From NCBI GenBank assembly GCA_005881085.1, contig VBGU01000063.1:1-11181 (forward strand): 11,181 nucleotides of DNA, given 5' to 3'. A program made the position numbers and the translations under genes. The notes beneath the pieces are model-generated. The model searched no databases and had not been told where the DNA came from. It was given only the letters and a program-made list of their open reading frames with translations. The first letter of the stretch is position 1. Every line of letters starts with the position of its first letter. This document shows, piece by piece, positions 1-6,681 of the stretch. Source of the stretch: Chloroflexota bacterium (GTDB lineage: Bacteria; Chloroflexota; Limnocylindria; P2-11E).

Positions 1-1
1 C

Positions 2-271
2 TCGCGGCAGATGTTCGGCTATCCCGCGCTCTTCTTGAAGGGGAACATGTTCGCGGGCACGTACCAGGACAAGATCGTCGTGCGTTTCGGCGACGATCGC
101 ACGATCGCTGGAGCGAAAACCGCGAGGAACTTCGAGCCGATGCCGGGGCGCGCGATGAAGGAATACCTCGTCGTCCCCGACGCCGTGATCAAGAGTCCGG
201 CGAAGCTCCGCACCTGGATCGAGCACGCGCACGCTCATGCGAAGATGCTACCCGCGAAGAAGGCGCGTTAG
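2..271 (+). CDS. TfoX N-terminal-domain family protein (3' part)
   Basis: This is the C-terminal part of a small protein; the reading frame is open to the left edge (Ser-Arg-Gln before the first Met at base 11), so the true start probably lies outside the window. The visible part has the TfoX N-terminal-domain pattern: RQMFGYPALFLKGNMFAG at the start, a strand with an exposed VVRF, then FEPMPGRAMKEYLVVP and a C-terminal helix KLRTWIEHAHAHAK. Stand-alone TfoX_N proteins are small and of unknown biochemical role; the name comes from the competence regulator TfoX/Sxy, but the solo domain does not imply a competence role. The stop TAG (269-271) overlaps the stop of the convergent kinase gene. The family call rests on motif resemblance only. 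Confidence 0.75.
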   Translation, partial: SRQMFGYPALFLKGNMFAGTYQDKIVVRFGDDRTIAGAKTARNFEPMPGRAMKEYLVVPDAVIKSPAKLRTWIEHAHAHAKMLPAKKAR

Positions 272-2172
272 CGGACCGGCATTCTCCGCGCCGCAAGCGA
301 GATCGACTCCTGCGCCTCGGGCTCCGGCTTTTCGGTCGCGCCAATGATGATGCCGAGCGCCAGCGCGAGGATCGCGCCGGTGACCGCCGAGAGCAGCAGC
401 ACACCGTTCGTTGGCCGATCCGGCGCGTTGTCGAGCATCGAGAGAGTCACCGCCATCATGTAGAGGATCCCTCCGCCCGCGACCACCCCGGCGCCAGCCG
501 CCATCACGTACAGCGCGAACCAGCGCTTCGGCCGCCGCAGGAGCGTGTCGAAGAAGGTCCGGAGAAGACGCGTGACCGTCCACACCGTCAGCGCCGCGAT
601 CGTCCATGCGAGGACGGTCGCGATCCACGTCTCGAGGGTCGCGGTCGCGAGCCGCGAGACGAGACCGGACATCTGCGACCAGAGCACCGATGGATCGAGC
701 TGCGTGCCGAGCTGGCCGAAACGGTCGCTCGGGTTCTGCAGCATGGTCAGGAGTGCCGACTTCACCTCCGCCGCGCGCACGGGGTTGAAGAGCGATTCCT
801 GCCTGAGCGAAAGGCCGGTCTGCGCGTAGGCGCCGAGCGACTGAATGCCCATCGCGACCGCGACGATCATCGTCAACGCCGCACTCGCGGCCACCGTCAA
901 AACACCGGTGAGCCCGAAGGCCGACGCGCTCGTCAGGATCATCGCGGGGGCGAGTCCGAGCGGGGTGAGCACAGGCGTCGCCATGGCGACCGCAATCTGC
1001 TCGCTCGGAGCGCTCCGCGCCCAGAGGAAGACACCGAGGATCGCCAGAAGCAACGCGAGGCCCGGCACGAAGATGAACACGAACGCAGTGACCATGACCC
1101 ACGCGATCGCGATCGCGACCCCGAGCTGGCCGGCGAACGCGACGATCGCGACAAGCCCCGCGGCGAGAAGTGCACCGACAAGCCCGAAACCGGTGAGCAC
1201 CGCCATCGCGAAGACCGGAAGGGCCGCGCACAGCGAGAAGAAGGCTCCGCGGAGCGGCTGTCCGTAGTTCGACAGAAGCGCGACGACCGGGCTCTGCTCG
1301 GTCTTCGGGACGAAATCCTCGAGCGGGTCGGCCATCACCATCCGCGTCGTCGCGAGTTCCTTGTCGACATTCTCGATGTGCTGCAAGGCTGTCGCGAACT
1401 CGCTGGCCTTCTGATAGCGGAGGTTCGGTTGCTTGGCGAGCGCCTTCAGAACGACGGAGTCGATCTCGCGCGGAAGCGACGGCCGGAGGTGGCTGGGCGG
1501 GACCGGCTGCCGGACCACGTGATCGCGAAGGAGGACTGCTGCGTTCGTGCTCGTGAACGGCGGCTTGCCAACGAGACCCTCGTACAGGACCAGGCCGAGG
1601 CCGTAGATGTCCGACTGGACCGTCGCACTCTTTCCCTCGACGCGTTCGGGGGCGACGTACATAGCGGTCGCGTACAGCTGCGGCGTGTCCGCGTCCTCCT
1701 GCGGCGCGCGCGCGATGCCGAAGTCACAGATCTTCGCCGCGTCATTCGCGTCGAAAAGGATGTTCGCGGGCTTCAGGTCGGCGTGAATGATGCCCTTCGA
1801 GTGCGCGAAGGCGAGCCCGTTGGCGACCTCGATCGCGATGCGGACCGCGTCGCCCGTCTTGAGCGGGCCGGCCTGCTCGATGCGCTGCTTCATCGAACCG
1901 CCAGGGAGGTACTCCATCACGATGAACGGAGAATCGTCGACCTCGCCGACGTCGTAGACGGCCACGATGTTCGGGTGCGAGAGCTGTGCGAGCGCGCGCG
2001 CTTCCTTCACGAACATTCGGCGGAGGTTTCCATCGGCCGCGGCCGCGGGATCGAGGACCTTCAGGGCAACGTCGCGGTTCAGCGCCTGGTCGCGGGCCAG
2101 GTAGACCTGAGAAGAGCCGCCCACACCGAGCGGCTCCTCGATCTTGTAGCGACCCTGTAGAACCCGCTCCAT
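268..2172 (-). CDS. Membrane-anchored eukaryotic-type Ser/Thr protein kinase
   Basis: The protein has 634 residues from the chosen ATG. Residues about 8-270 form a Hanks-type kinase domain: Gly-rich loop GVGGSSQV (16-23), Lys38 in VALKVL, Glu57 of helix C, catalytic loop HADLKPAN (130-137) with Asp132, DFG (150-152) and APE (174-176). All catalytic residues are present, but the HRD arginine is Ala, making it a non-RD kinase. After a short linker, residues ~313-455 are almost continuously hydrophobic (several membrane segments). A soluble stretch of ~70 residues and about three more membrane segments follow. Most bacterial kinases of this type have one membrane helix and an extracellular sensor, so a multi-span C-terminal half is unusual. 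The start at 2172 has GGAG six bases upstream and a TATAGT box ~30 bases upstream. An in-frame ATG at 2253 also has a good SD (GGAGG, spacing 7), but the 27 extra codons are poor in G/C at third positions and span the TATAGT. Ligand and substrates are unknown. Confidence 0.9.
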   Translation of the reverse strand: MERVLQGRYKIEEPLGVGGSSQVYLARDQALNRDVALKVLDPAAAADGNLRRMFVKEARALAQLSHPNIVAVYDVGEVDDSPFIVMEYLPGGSMKQRIEQAGPLKTGDAVRIAIEVANGLAFAHSKGIIHADLKPANILFDANDAAKICDFGIARAPQEDADTPQLYATAMYVAPERVEGKSATVQSDIYGLGLVLYEGLVGKPPFTSTNAAVLLRDHVVRQPVPPSHLRPSLPREIDSVVLKALAKQPNLRYQKASEFATALQHIENVDKELATTRMVMADPLEDFVPKTEQSPVVALLSNYGQPLRGAFFSLCAALPVFAMAVLTGFGLVGALLAAGLVAIVAFAGQLGVAIAIAWVMVTAFVFIFVPGLALLLAILGVFLWARSAPSEQIAVAMATPVLTPLGLAPAMILTSASAFGLTGVLTVAASAALTMIVAVAMGIQSLGAYAQTGLSLRQESLFNPVRAAEVKSALLTMLQNPSDRFGQLGTQLDPSVLWSQMSGLVSRLATATLETWIATVLAWTIAALTVWTVTRLLRTFFDTLLRRPKRWFALYVMAAGAGVVAGGGILYMMAVTLSMLDNAPDRPTNGVLLLSAVTGAILALALGIIIGATEKPEPEAQESISLAARRMPVR

Positions 2173-2203
2173 TCCCAACTCCGTTGCTCTCGCTGGCGCG
2201 CCG

Positions 2204-2209
2204 ACTATA
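2204..2209 (-). promoter_or_regulatory. Candidate -10 box of the Ser/Thr kinase gene
   Basis: Read on the minus strand this is TATAGT, five of six matches to the sigma-70 -10 consensus. It lies about 31 bases before the ATG at 2172 and leaves a ~25-base leader containing GGAG. No convincing -35 hexamer is seen 16-18 bases upstream. If real, it rules out the longer start at 2253 for this transcript. Assignment is by eye. Confidence 0.4.
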
Positions 2210-2352
2210 ACGCCGACACTTCGCGTTGCGACATGTGTGAGCGGGTTCGACATGATTCCGCCTCCGCCCCTGACTCCCCAGCCGTTACGTGAAACGGGAG
2301 GCGCGAAGACGCGTTCCGACCCGCGACCGAACGGATACCGGAAACGTGCGCG

Positions 2353-3276
2353 TTACGGAGTCTTTGTCGTCGTCCTGTTGCTGGTCGTGGTCTTTGCGGG
2401 CGACTTGCGATCGACGAACGTGGCGATCTCAGCGGACACCTTTGTCTTGAGCGTCGTCGCCTGCTCCACCGTCAATTTTTGGTCGGCGACGGCTTTGTCG
2501 ATGCGCGTGTTCACCGCCGTCGTTAGCGCTTGCACGAGACCGTCGCGGCTCTTGCCTTTGTCGTTCGCGATATCGCCAAGGCTCTTTCCGCTGCGCATCG
2601 CGGCCGTGATGTCCTGGAGCGTGACCCCACCGAGGTAGTCCCGCGCGCTCTGGAGCATGTCGCCGAGGAACGCCTTCACATTCGGCACCGCTGTCCGTGG
2701 CGCGGTCGCAGGCTTCGTCGGCCAGGTGCGATCGACGAACGTGGTGATCTCCGCCGCGAGTCGGTCTCGCAGCTTTTTGGCCTGATCGTCAGTGATCTTC
2801 TTGTCGGCGAGGGCCTTCGTGATGTCGTCGTTGGCGGCCACCGAGAGGGCCGTCACGAGTCCGGCCTTGCTCTTGTTCGGCGTGGCATCGGCGATCTTGC
2901 CGAGGCTCGTGCCGGGGAGCTTCGCAACGAGGTCCTTCTGTGGGAGCCCGAGATATTTCGCCGACTCGCCGAGGAAGTCGCGGACGACCTTCGCGGTGCG
3001 CACGTGCTTGGCGGTCGAGTCCTTCGCCGCGGCGACGATCGCGTCTTCCTGTTGCTGCGTGATGACGCCCTTCTGCACGAGACCGTCGAGGAGCTGCTTG
3101 AGCCTGTCGCCAGTCTTGTCCTCGCCCGTCACCGCCGAGGCTGCCGGCGCGATGGCCGAGACCAGGCTCGCGGAGGCATCGGGACCGAACGCGCCCAAGG
3201 CCGCCGCGCCGAACAGACCGACGCTGGCGACGCCCAGCGCGCCCGCCAACATGAGCTTCTGCCGCAATGTCTTCAC
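2353..3276 (-). CDS. Secreted two-repeat helical protein of unknown function
   Basis: The protein has 307 residues. The GTG start gives a clean Sec signal peptide: basic MKTLRQK, a hydrophobic core LMLAGALGVASVGLFGAAAL, then a small-residue region with likely cleavage near residues 35-50. A GGGGG run lies about nine bases before the GTG. The mature part has an incomplete unit (57-81, DRLKQLLDGLVQKGVITQQQ) followed by two full repeats of ~90 residues, about 98-186 and 199-293. Each repeat has the order FLG...YLG, (T/K)SLG.IA, NKSK/GKSR..LV.AL, an I.KA(L/V)AD.K(I/L)T..QA helix and A(E)I.TFVDR. The C-terminus is Thr/Lys-rich (KTTTSNRTTTKT). Similar 'GKSLADIA...G.LT..QA' repeats are common in secreted proteins of high-GC Gram-positive-type bacteria and have no established function. 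No catalytic motif is visible. It is transcribed divergently from glgA and lies upstream of the kinase on the same strand, 180 bases away, so regulation by or with the kinase is only a guess. Confidence 0.85.
   Translation of the reverse strand: MKTLRQKLMLAGALGVASVGLFGAAALGAFGPDASASLVSAIAPAASAVTGEDKTGDRLKQLLDGLVQKGVITQQQEDAIVAAAKDSTAKHVRTAKVVRDFLGESAKYLGLPQKDLVAKLPGTSLGKIADATPNKSKAGLVTALSVAANDDITKALADKKITDDQAKKLRDRLAAEITTFVDRTWPTKPATAPRTAVPNVKAFLGDMLQSARDYLGGVTLQDITAAMRSGKSLGDIANDKGKSRDGLVQALTTAVNTRIDKAVADQKLTVEQATTLKTKVSAEIATFVDRKSPAKTTTSNRTTTKTP
2398..2985 (-). repeat. Intragenic tandem duplication encoding the two helical repeats
   Basis: The two ~90-residue units are offset by 107 codons (321 bases). 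The encoded match is clear along the whole unit, ending in TFVDR in both copies. DNA similarity is mostly eroded, but an identical 18-base stretch TGCGATCGACGAACGTGG remains on the plus strand at 2406-2423 and 2727-2744, exactly 321 bases apart. This indicates an old duplication with a locally conserved FVDR segment, or local gene conversion. Confidence 0.75.
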
Positions 3277-3385
3277 TTCCGTCAGCCCCCTTGTAGCGTT
3301 CTCGCTCCAGCTACCACCTGTCTAACGCATCCGTTTCCCAAAGCGTGTCTTCCGGCGGGCAGAGCGAGAGGTCCTTACACGCCGC

Positions 3386-3391
3386 TAACAT
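3386..3391 (+). promoter_or_regulatory. Weak candidate -10 box of glgA
   Basis: TAACAT matches four of six positions of TATAAT and ends 12 bases before the GTG start of glgA. No SD is present before that GTG; the bases in between contain TCCTCCT, the opposite of an SD. A short-leader or leaderless transcript would explain this. No -35 element is evident, so confidence is low. Confidence 0.25.
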
Positions 3392-3403
3392 CCTCCTACT
3401 CCC

Positions 3404-4819
3404 GTGCGGATTTCGTTCGCGGCCGCCGAGGTCGCTCCCTACGCCAAGGTCGGCGGCCTCGCCGATGTCGCGGGCTCTCTGCCGCAGGCCCTTGCCTCGC
3501 TGGGGCACGACGTCAGCGTGTACATGCCGTATCACCGGTCGATCGACGCACAGAAGTTCGGCATCCCGACATCCGGTGCGCGTACCCACTCCATCCCGTA
3601 CGGCGCCGCGCGCGCCCGAATCGAATACCCCGAGATCACGAGCGACCGCGTCCGAACCGTGTTCGTGCGAAGCGTGCGCATCGGGCGCGAGAAGGTCTAC
3701 GGGTATGACGACGACGCAAAGCGCTACGCGCTCTTCTGCCGCGCGGTGGTCGAGGATCTCATCGAGGCGCCAACCGACATCGTGCACGCGCACGACTGGC
3801 ATGCCGCGCTCCTCGTCCCGCTCGCGGCACGCTCCCGCCAGCTGCGGCGAGCGGCGACGGTCTTCACGATCCACAACCTCGCGTATCAGGGCCGGACGAG
3901 CGCAGACGTGCTCAAGCTCGTCGGTCTTCCGCGAGCGCGCCTTCCGATCGAAGACAAGGGCGAGGCGAATCCGATGGCACGCGCCATCGCGACCGCGGAC
4001 ATCGTTTCCACGGTGAGCGAACGGTACGCGGAGGAGATCCTCACGCCTGAGTTCGGCGAGCGCCTGGAGGGGCTCCTGCGCCAGCGCCGAGCCGACCTCT
4101 GGGGGATCACCAACGGCATCGACACGAAGTTCTTCGACCCCGCGCACGATCCTCAGATCCCGGCACGCTACGACGCGGACGACCAGAGCGGTAAGGCGAT
4201 CTGCAAGGCCGCGCTTCAGAAGGAGACGGGGCTTGCGGTCGACTCGACCGCTCCCGTCTTCGGGGTTATCGGCCGCCTCGTCGAGCAGAAAGGCGTCGAC
4301 CTCCTCACAGCCGTCGCGCCGTGGCTCCTCGAGAAGGGCGGACAGCTCGTCGTCCTTGGAAGCGGCGACCCGGCCTACGAGCAAAAGTGGCGTGATCTCG
4401 CCGCGAAGAAGAAAGGACGCCTCGCGCTCACGCTCGGATTCGACGCGACGTTGGCGCAGCGCATCTACGCGGGCGCCGACCTCTTCCTGATGCCCTCGCG
4501 ATTTGAGCCCTGTGGCCTCGGTCAGCTCATCTCACTCCGGTACGGCACGATCCCGGTGGTGCGAGCGGTCGGCGGTCTCGCGACCACGGTCCGCGACGTG
4601 GACGCCGATCCGAAAGGCAACGGCTTTTCTTTCACCAACTACGAGGCAGCCGCTTTCTCGGACGCGATCGGGCGCGCGCTGCACCGCTACAAGGCTGACG
4701 GAGACCCGTGGCGGCAGCTGCGAACACGCGCGATGCGCGAGGATCACTCTTGGACGAAATCGGCGAAGAGGTACGTCGAGATGTACGCAGCCGCGGCGAA
4801 GGCTCGGCGCGCCGCATGA
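3404..4819 (+). CDS. glgA: Glycogen (starch) synthase, GT5 family
   Basis: The enzyme transfers glucose from a nucleotide sugar (normally ADP-glucose in bacteria) to the non-reducing end of an alpha-1,4-glucan. Its 471 residues match the family length (E. coli GlgA 477). The N-terminus MRISFAAAEVAPYAKVGGL is the diagnostic GT5 start with the substrate-binding K-x-G-G motif at residues 15-18. Further landmarks are VHAHDWHAALLV, TIHNLAYQG, ITNGID, VIGRLVEQKG at the start of the second Rossmann domain, and the catalytic EPCGLGQL near residue 368 (usually EPCGLxQ). The GTG start is fixed by this N-terminus even though no SD precedes it. The TGA overlaps the ATG of the next gene (ATGA), pointing to co-translation with the GalT/HIT-like enzyme. 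Confidence 0.96.
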   Translation: MRISFAAAEVAPYAKVGGLADVAGSLPQALASLGHDVSVYMPYHRSIDAQKFGIPTSGARTHSIPYGAARARIEYPEITSDRVRTVFVRSVRIGREKVYGYDDDAKRYALFCRAVVEDLIEAPTDIVHAHDWHAALLVPLAARSRQLRRAATVFTIHNLAYQGRTSADVLKLVGLPRARLPIEDKGEANPMARAIATADIVSTVSERYAEEILTPEFGERLEGLLRQRRADLWGITNGIDTKFFDPAHDPQIPARYDADDQSGKAICKAALQKETGLAVDSTAPVFGVIGRLVEQKGVDLLTAVAPWLLEKGGQLVVLGSGDPAYEQKWRDLAAKKKGRLALTLGFDATLAQRIYAGADLFLMPSRFEPCGLGQLISLRYGTIPVVRAVGGLATTVRDVDADPKGNGFSFTNYEAAAFSDAIGRALHRYKADGDPWRQLRTRAMREDHSWTKSAKRYVEMYAAAAKARRAA

Positions 4820-5904
4820 AGACCGATACGCGACCTTCGATCGCCGAGCTCGAGGAGCGGATCGCTGCGCTTCCTCCCGAGGCGCGCGCCGCCGCCGAGC
4901 GCATCTTCGCGGTGTCGTCGACGGTCGGGCGGCTCGATCCGCCGGCCGAGATGCGTGACTGGATCACCAAACAGTTCGGTTCTGTCGACGCTGTGATGAC
5001 GCAGAAGATCATTCGGGTCACCAATCTGGTGATGCTCGAGGGCGCCCTCTTCAACGACCTTCGCGCGCGCCGTCCCCTGGAAGTGAAAGGCGCCGACGAG
5101 GTCCGCGAGAAGATCGAGAAGTCCCGCAACGATCCGTTCTGTCACCCCGAGACCGGAACGCCCGCCGACACGTTCGGTCGGATCCGCGGAGAGCACGGGG
5201 TAACCGCTTCGAACATCGCCAAGTACGACGGGTACCACGGCGTCCTGGTCTTCGATGAGCACGACCCGCTCGCGCCGATGGACGCAGAGGTCATCCGCGA
5301 TCGTCTCCTCACATCGCGCCGCTGGGCGCTCGCCGCGAACGAGGAGGATCCGAGCTCGAAGTATTACTTCCTCATTTGGAACTGTCTTTGGCGTGCCGGC
5401 GGATCGATCGTCCACGGTCACATGCAGATGACCGTGACCCGCGGCATGCACTACCCGCGAGTCGAGATGCTGCGGCGCCGCTCGCTCGAGTACGACGAGC
5501 ACTACGGACGCGACTACTTCGACGATCTCTGGCTCGTCCATGATGCTCTGGGCCTCGGGCACGAACGTGACAGCGCGCGCGTTTTCGCCGCGCTGGCTCC
5601 GATCAAAGAGAGCGAGGTCATCATCCTTGGCCGGCCAGGTGAGGACGAAACATCCCTCGCTGTGGGGATCGCCGGTGTCATTTCGGCATATCGGAAACAA
5701 GGTGTCTGCTCGTACAACCTCGCACTGATGCTCCCGCCGCTGGGCGCCGACGGGAACGACTGGCGGCGTTTTCCCCCACATGCCCGCCTGGTGGACCGTG
5801 GCGACCCAGCGAACAGGACAAGCGACATAGGTGGCATGGAGCTGTACGCGGCGAGCGTCGTGGCGGCCGATCCCTTCCGTTTGGCCGAACTGCTCCGCGT
5901 CTAG
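4816..5904 (+). CDS. GalT/HIT-superfamily enzyme, possible sugar-1-phosphate nucleotidyl or phosphorylase activity
   Basis: The protein has 362 residues from the ATG that overlaps the glgA stop as ATGA. No good SD is seen, which fits coupling to glgA. The key motif is Asn189 followed by GGSIVHGHMQM (195-205). It resembles the active site of galactose-1-phosphate uridylyltransferase (N...G.S..HPHGQ) and of Ap4A/ADP-sugar phosphorylases (H-x-H-x-Q), where the second His forms the nucleotidyl intermediate (here His202). Upstream, NDPFCHPETGTP (105-116) and YDGYHGVLVFDEHDPLAPMD recall the first HIT-fold half. An N-terminal helical segment of ~60 residues precedes them. The classic GalT start (R.DP..GE.V) is absent, so it is not a standard GalT. 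Its place beside glgA suggests a role with UDP- or ADP-glucose or glucose-1-phosphate. The fold is fairly sure; the substrate is not. Confidence 0.7.
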   Translation: MKTDTRPSIAELEERIAALPPEARAAAERIFAVSSTVGRLDPPAEMRDWITKQFGSVDAVMTQKIIRVTNLVMLEGALFNDLRARRPLEVKGADEVREKIEKSRNDPFCHPETGTPADTFGRIRGEHGVTASNIAKYDGYHGVLVFDEHDPLAPMDAEVIRDRLLTSRRWALAANEEDPSSKYYFLIWNCLWRAGGSIVHGHMQMTVTRGMHYPRVEMLRRRSLEYDEHYGRDYFDDLWLVHDALGLGHERDSARVFAALAPIKESEVIILGRPGEDETSLAVGIAGVISAYRKQGVCSYNLALMLPPLGADGNDWRRFPPHARLVDRGDPANRTSDIGGMELYAASVVAADPFRLAELLRV

Positions 5905-5928
5905 AAGGAATCAGAGCCCTTCGCGCTA

Positions 5929-5956
5929 TTGACGCTCGCTTTGTCCCTTGCATAGT
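5929..5956 (+). promoter_or_regulatory. Sigma-70-type promoter of the Nudix-like gene
   Basis: TTGACG (5929-5934, five of six matches to TTGACA) and CATAGT (5951-5956, four of six matches to TATAAT) are separated by 16 bases. It is the best -35/-10 pair in the window. Transcription would begin near 5963, only a few bases before the GTG at 5967, so the mRNA would be leaderless or nearly so. The element follows the stop of the GalT/HIT-like gene by 25 bases, giving the next gene its own transcription. Confidence 0.6.
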
Positions 5957-5966
5957 GTGCGACAAA

Positions 5967-6419
5967 GTGGCCGAACACTCATTCGTTTCTCGGCGTGACA
6001 ACACCTTCCGCGAGTACCCGCCCGCGTCCGCGCAGCTTGCGATGATCATCCCGTTCTATGGCGAGCTGACGGTATGGATCCGAAAGGCCGACGCCGCTGG
6101 GTGGCACTTCCCGACGAGTGGGCGCAAGGCCGGCGAGACGATCCTCGAGGTCGCAAAGCGCGAGCTCTGGGACTCGGCGCGGATCGTTCCGCCGCGTTTG
6201 GACCTGCTCGGCGCGATCCGATACCAGACTCCGAAGAGCACGACCGCTTACGTCTACATGTGCGAAGTCAGCCACCTCTCGTGGTGGTACGACGCGCCGG
6301 AAAAGGACAAGGTCGCCGAGATCGGTGTCTTTCGAACGCTCCCGGTTCCCCTGGCCTCGGAGTCGGTCGAGGTCGTACTCGAGGCTGCCCTCCGCGCTCG
6401 CCGCACCGGCCTCCGTTAG
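5967..6419 (+). CDS. Nudix-fold protein with degenerate Nudix box
   Basis: The protein has 150 residues. The segment GWHFPTSGRKAGETILEVAKRELWDSARI (about 45-73) aligns with the Nudix signature and its preceding strand (P-G-G-x5-G-E...R-E-L-x-E-E-x-G). The first Gly of the box is Ser, the catalytic E-E pair of RExxEE is Asp-Ser, and the Gly before the last hydrophobic residue is Arg. The rest fits the fold: AIRYQ, a central strand YVYMCEVSHLSWWYD, EIGVF and a final Leu/Pro region with a C-terminal helix. Active Nudix enzymes hydrolyse nucleoside diphosphates linked to another group. With the metal-binding Glu pair altered, this member may be a non-catalytic binder or use a variant site. The GTG at 5967 was chosen because a GTG four codons earlier (5955) lies inside the -10 box; neither has an SD. 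Confidence 0.7.
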   Translation: MAEHSFVSRRDNTFREYPPASAQLAMIIPFYGELTVWIRKADAAGWHFPTSGRKAGETILEVAKRELWDSARIVPPRLDLLGAIRYQTPKSTTAYVYMCEVSHLSWWYDAPEKDKVAEIGVFRTLPVPLASESVEVVLEAALRARRTGLR

Positions 6420-6498
6420 CAACGAACAGGTAACGCCGCTCACCGAAACCGCCTTAGCGAATGCCAGTGGCACCCTATTTGCGGCCTCGCTCAATCCG

Positions 6499-6681
6499 AT
6501 GATCGACAAGGAATCCGAGCGCAGGGTTAGCGGCTGGTTACGTCTCGGAGACCGCCTGACTGGGCGCACGCCTGTCGAAGGGCGGTGCGACCGCTGCGGC
6601 GGAACCGGGTATCTCACTGAAGTCGACAAACAACGGCTCTGCGCGGTGTGCATGCTCGAAGGGGAAAAGGCGGCGCCCTAG
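6499..6681 (+). CDS. Small zinc-ribbon protein (60 aa)
   Basis: This short frame starts at the first in-frame ATG after the Nudix-like gene. It encodes MIDKESERRVSGWLRLGDRL followed by a Cys4 knuckle pair: CDRCGGTGYL and, twelve residues after that segment begins to close, LCAVCM, then a charged end. CxxCGGTG is the zinc-binding motif type of DnaJ-like and related ribbons, so a structural zinc is likely. The N-terminal amphipathic part could be a binding helix. No SD is seen and no clear promoter, although AT-rich CCTATTT occurs at 6474-6480. The stop TAG shares the CTAG at 6678-6681 with the stop of the convergent peptidase gene. Function is unknown; partners could be nucleic acid or protein. 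Conservation of the Cys pattern in an otherwise open frame is the main support. Confidence 0.6.
   Translation: MIDKESERRVSGWLRLGDRLTGRTPVEGRCDRCGGTGYLTEVDKQRLCAVCMLEGEKAAP

Noticed and set aside
248..1231. Minus-strand frame overlapping the kinase membrane half
   Set aside because: Its translation is Arg/Ala/Asp-rich without motifs, whereas the kinase frame gives regular membrane helices.
2173..2253. Longer Ser/Thr kinase start at ATG 2253, with GGAGG seven bases upstream
   Set aside because: The 27 added codons have clearly weaker G/C third-position bias, contain a TATAGT promoter-like box, and precede a well-formed start at 2172 just before the kinase domain. It remains possible.
3314..3391. 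26-codon minus-strand frame with AGGAGG directly before its ATG
   Set aside because: There is no space between SD and ATG, the frame is very short, and nothing in the peptide is recognisable.
3311..4384. Long minus-strand open frame opposite glgA
   Set aside because: It is the antisense shadow of a certain gene in high-GC DNA, rich in Arg and Asp, with no motif.
4744..5781. Long minus-strand open frame opposite the GalT/HIT-like gene
   Set aside because: Same reason: an antisense frame with no domain pattern, while the plus strand has the HGHMQ active site and ATGA coupling.
5905..5928. Possible terminator after the GalT/HIT-like gene
   Set aside because: No stable hairpin with a T-run could be found.
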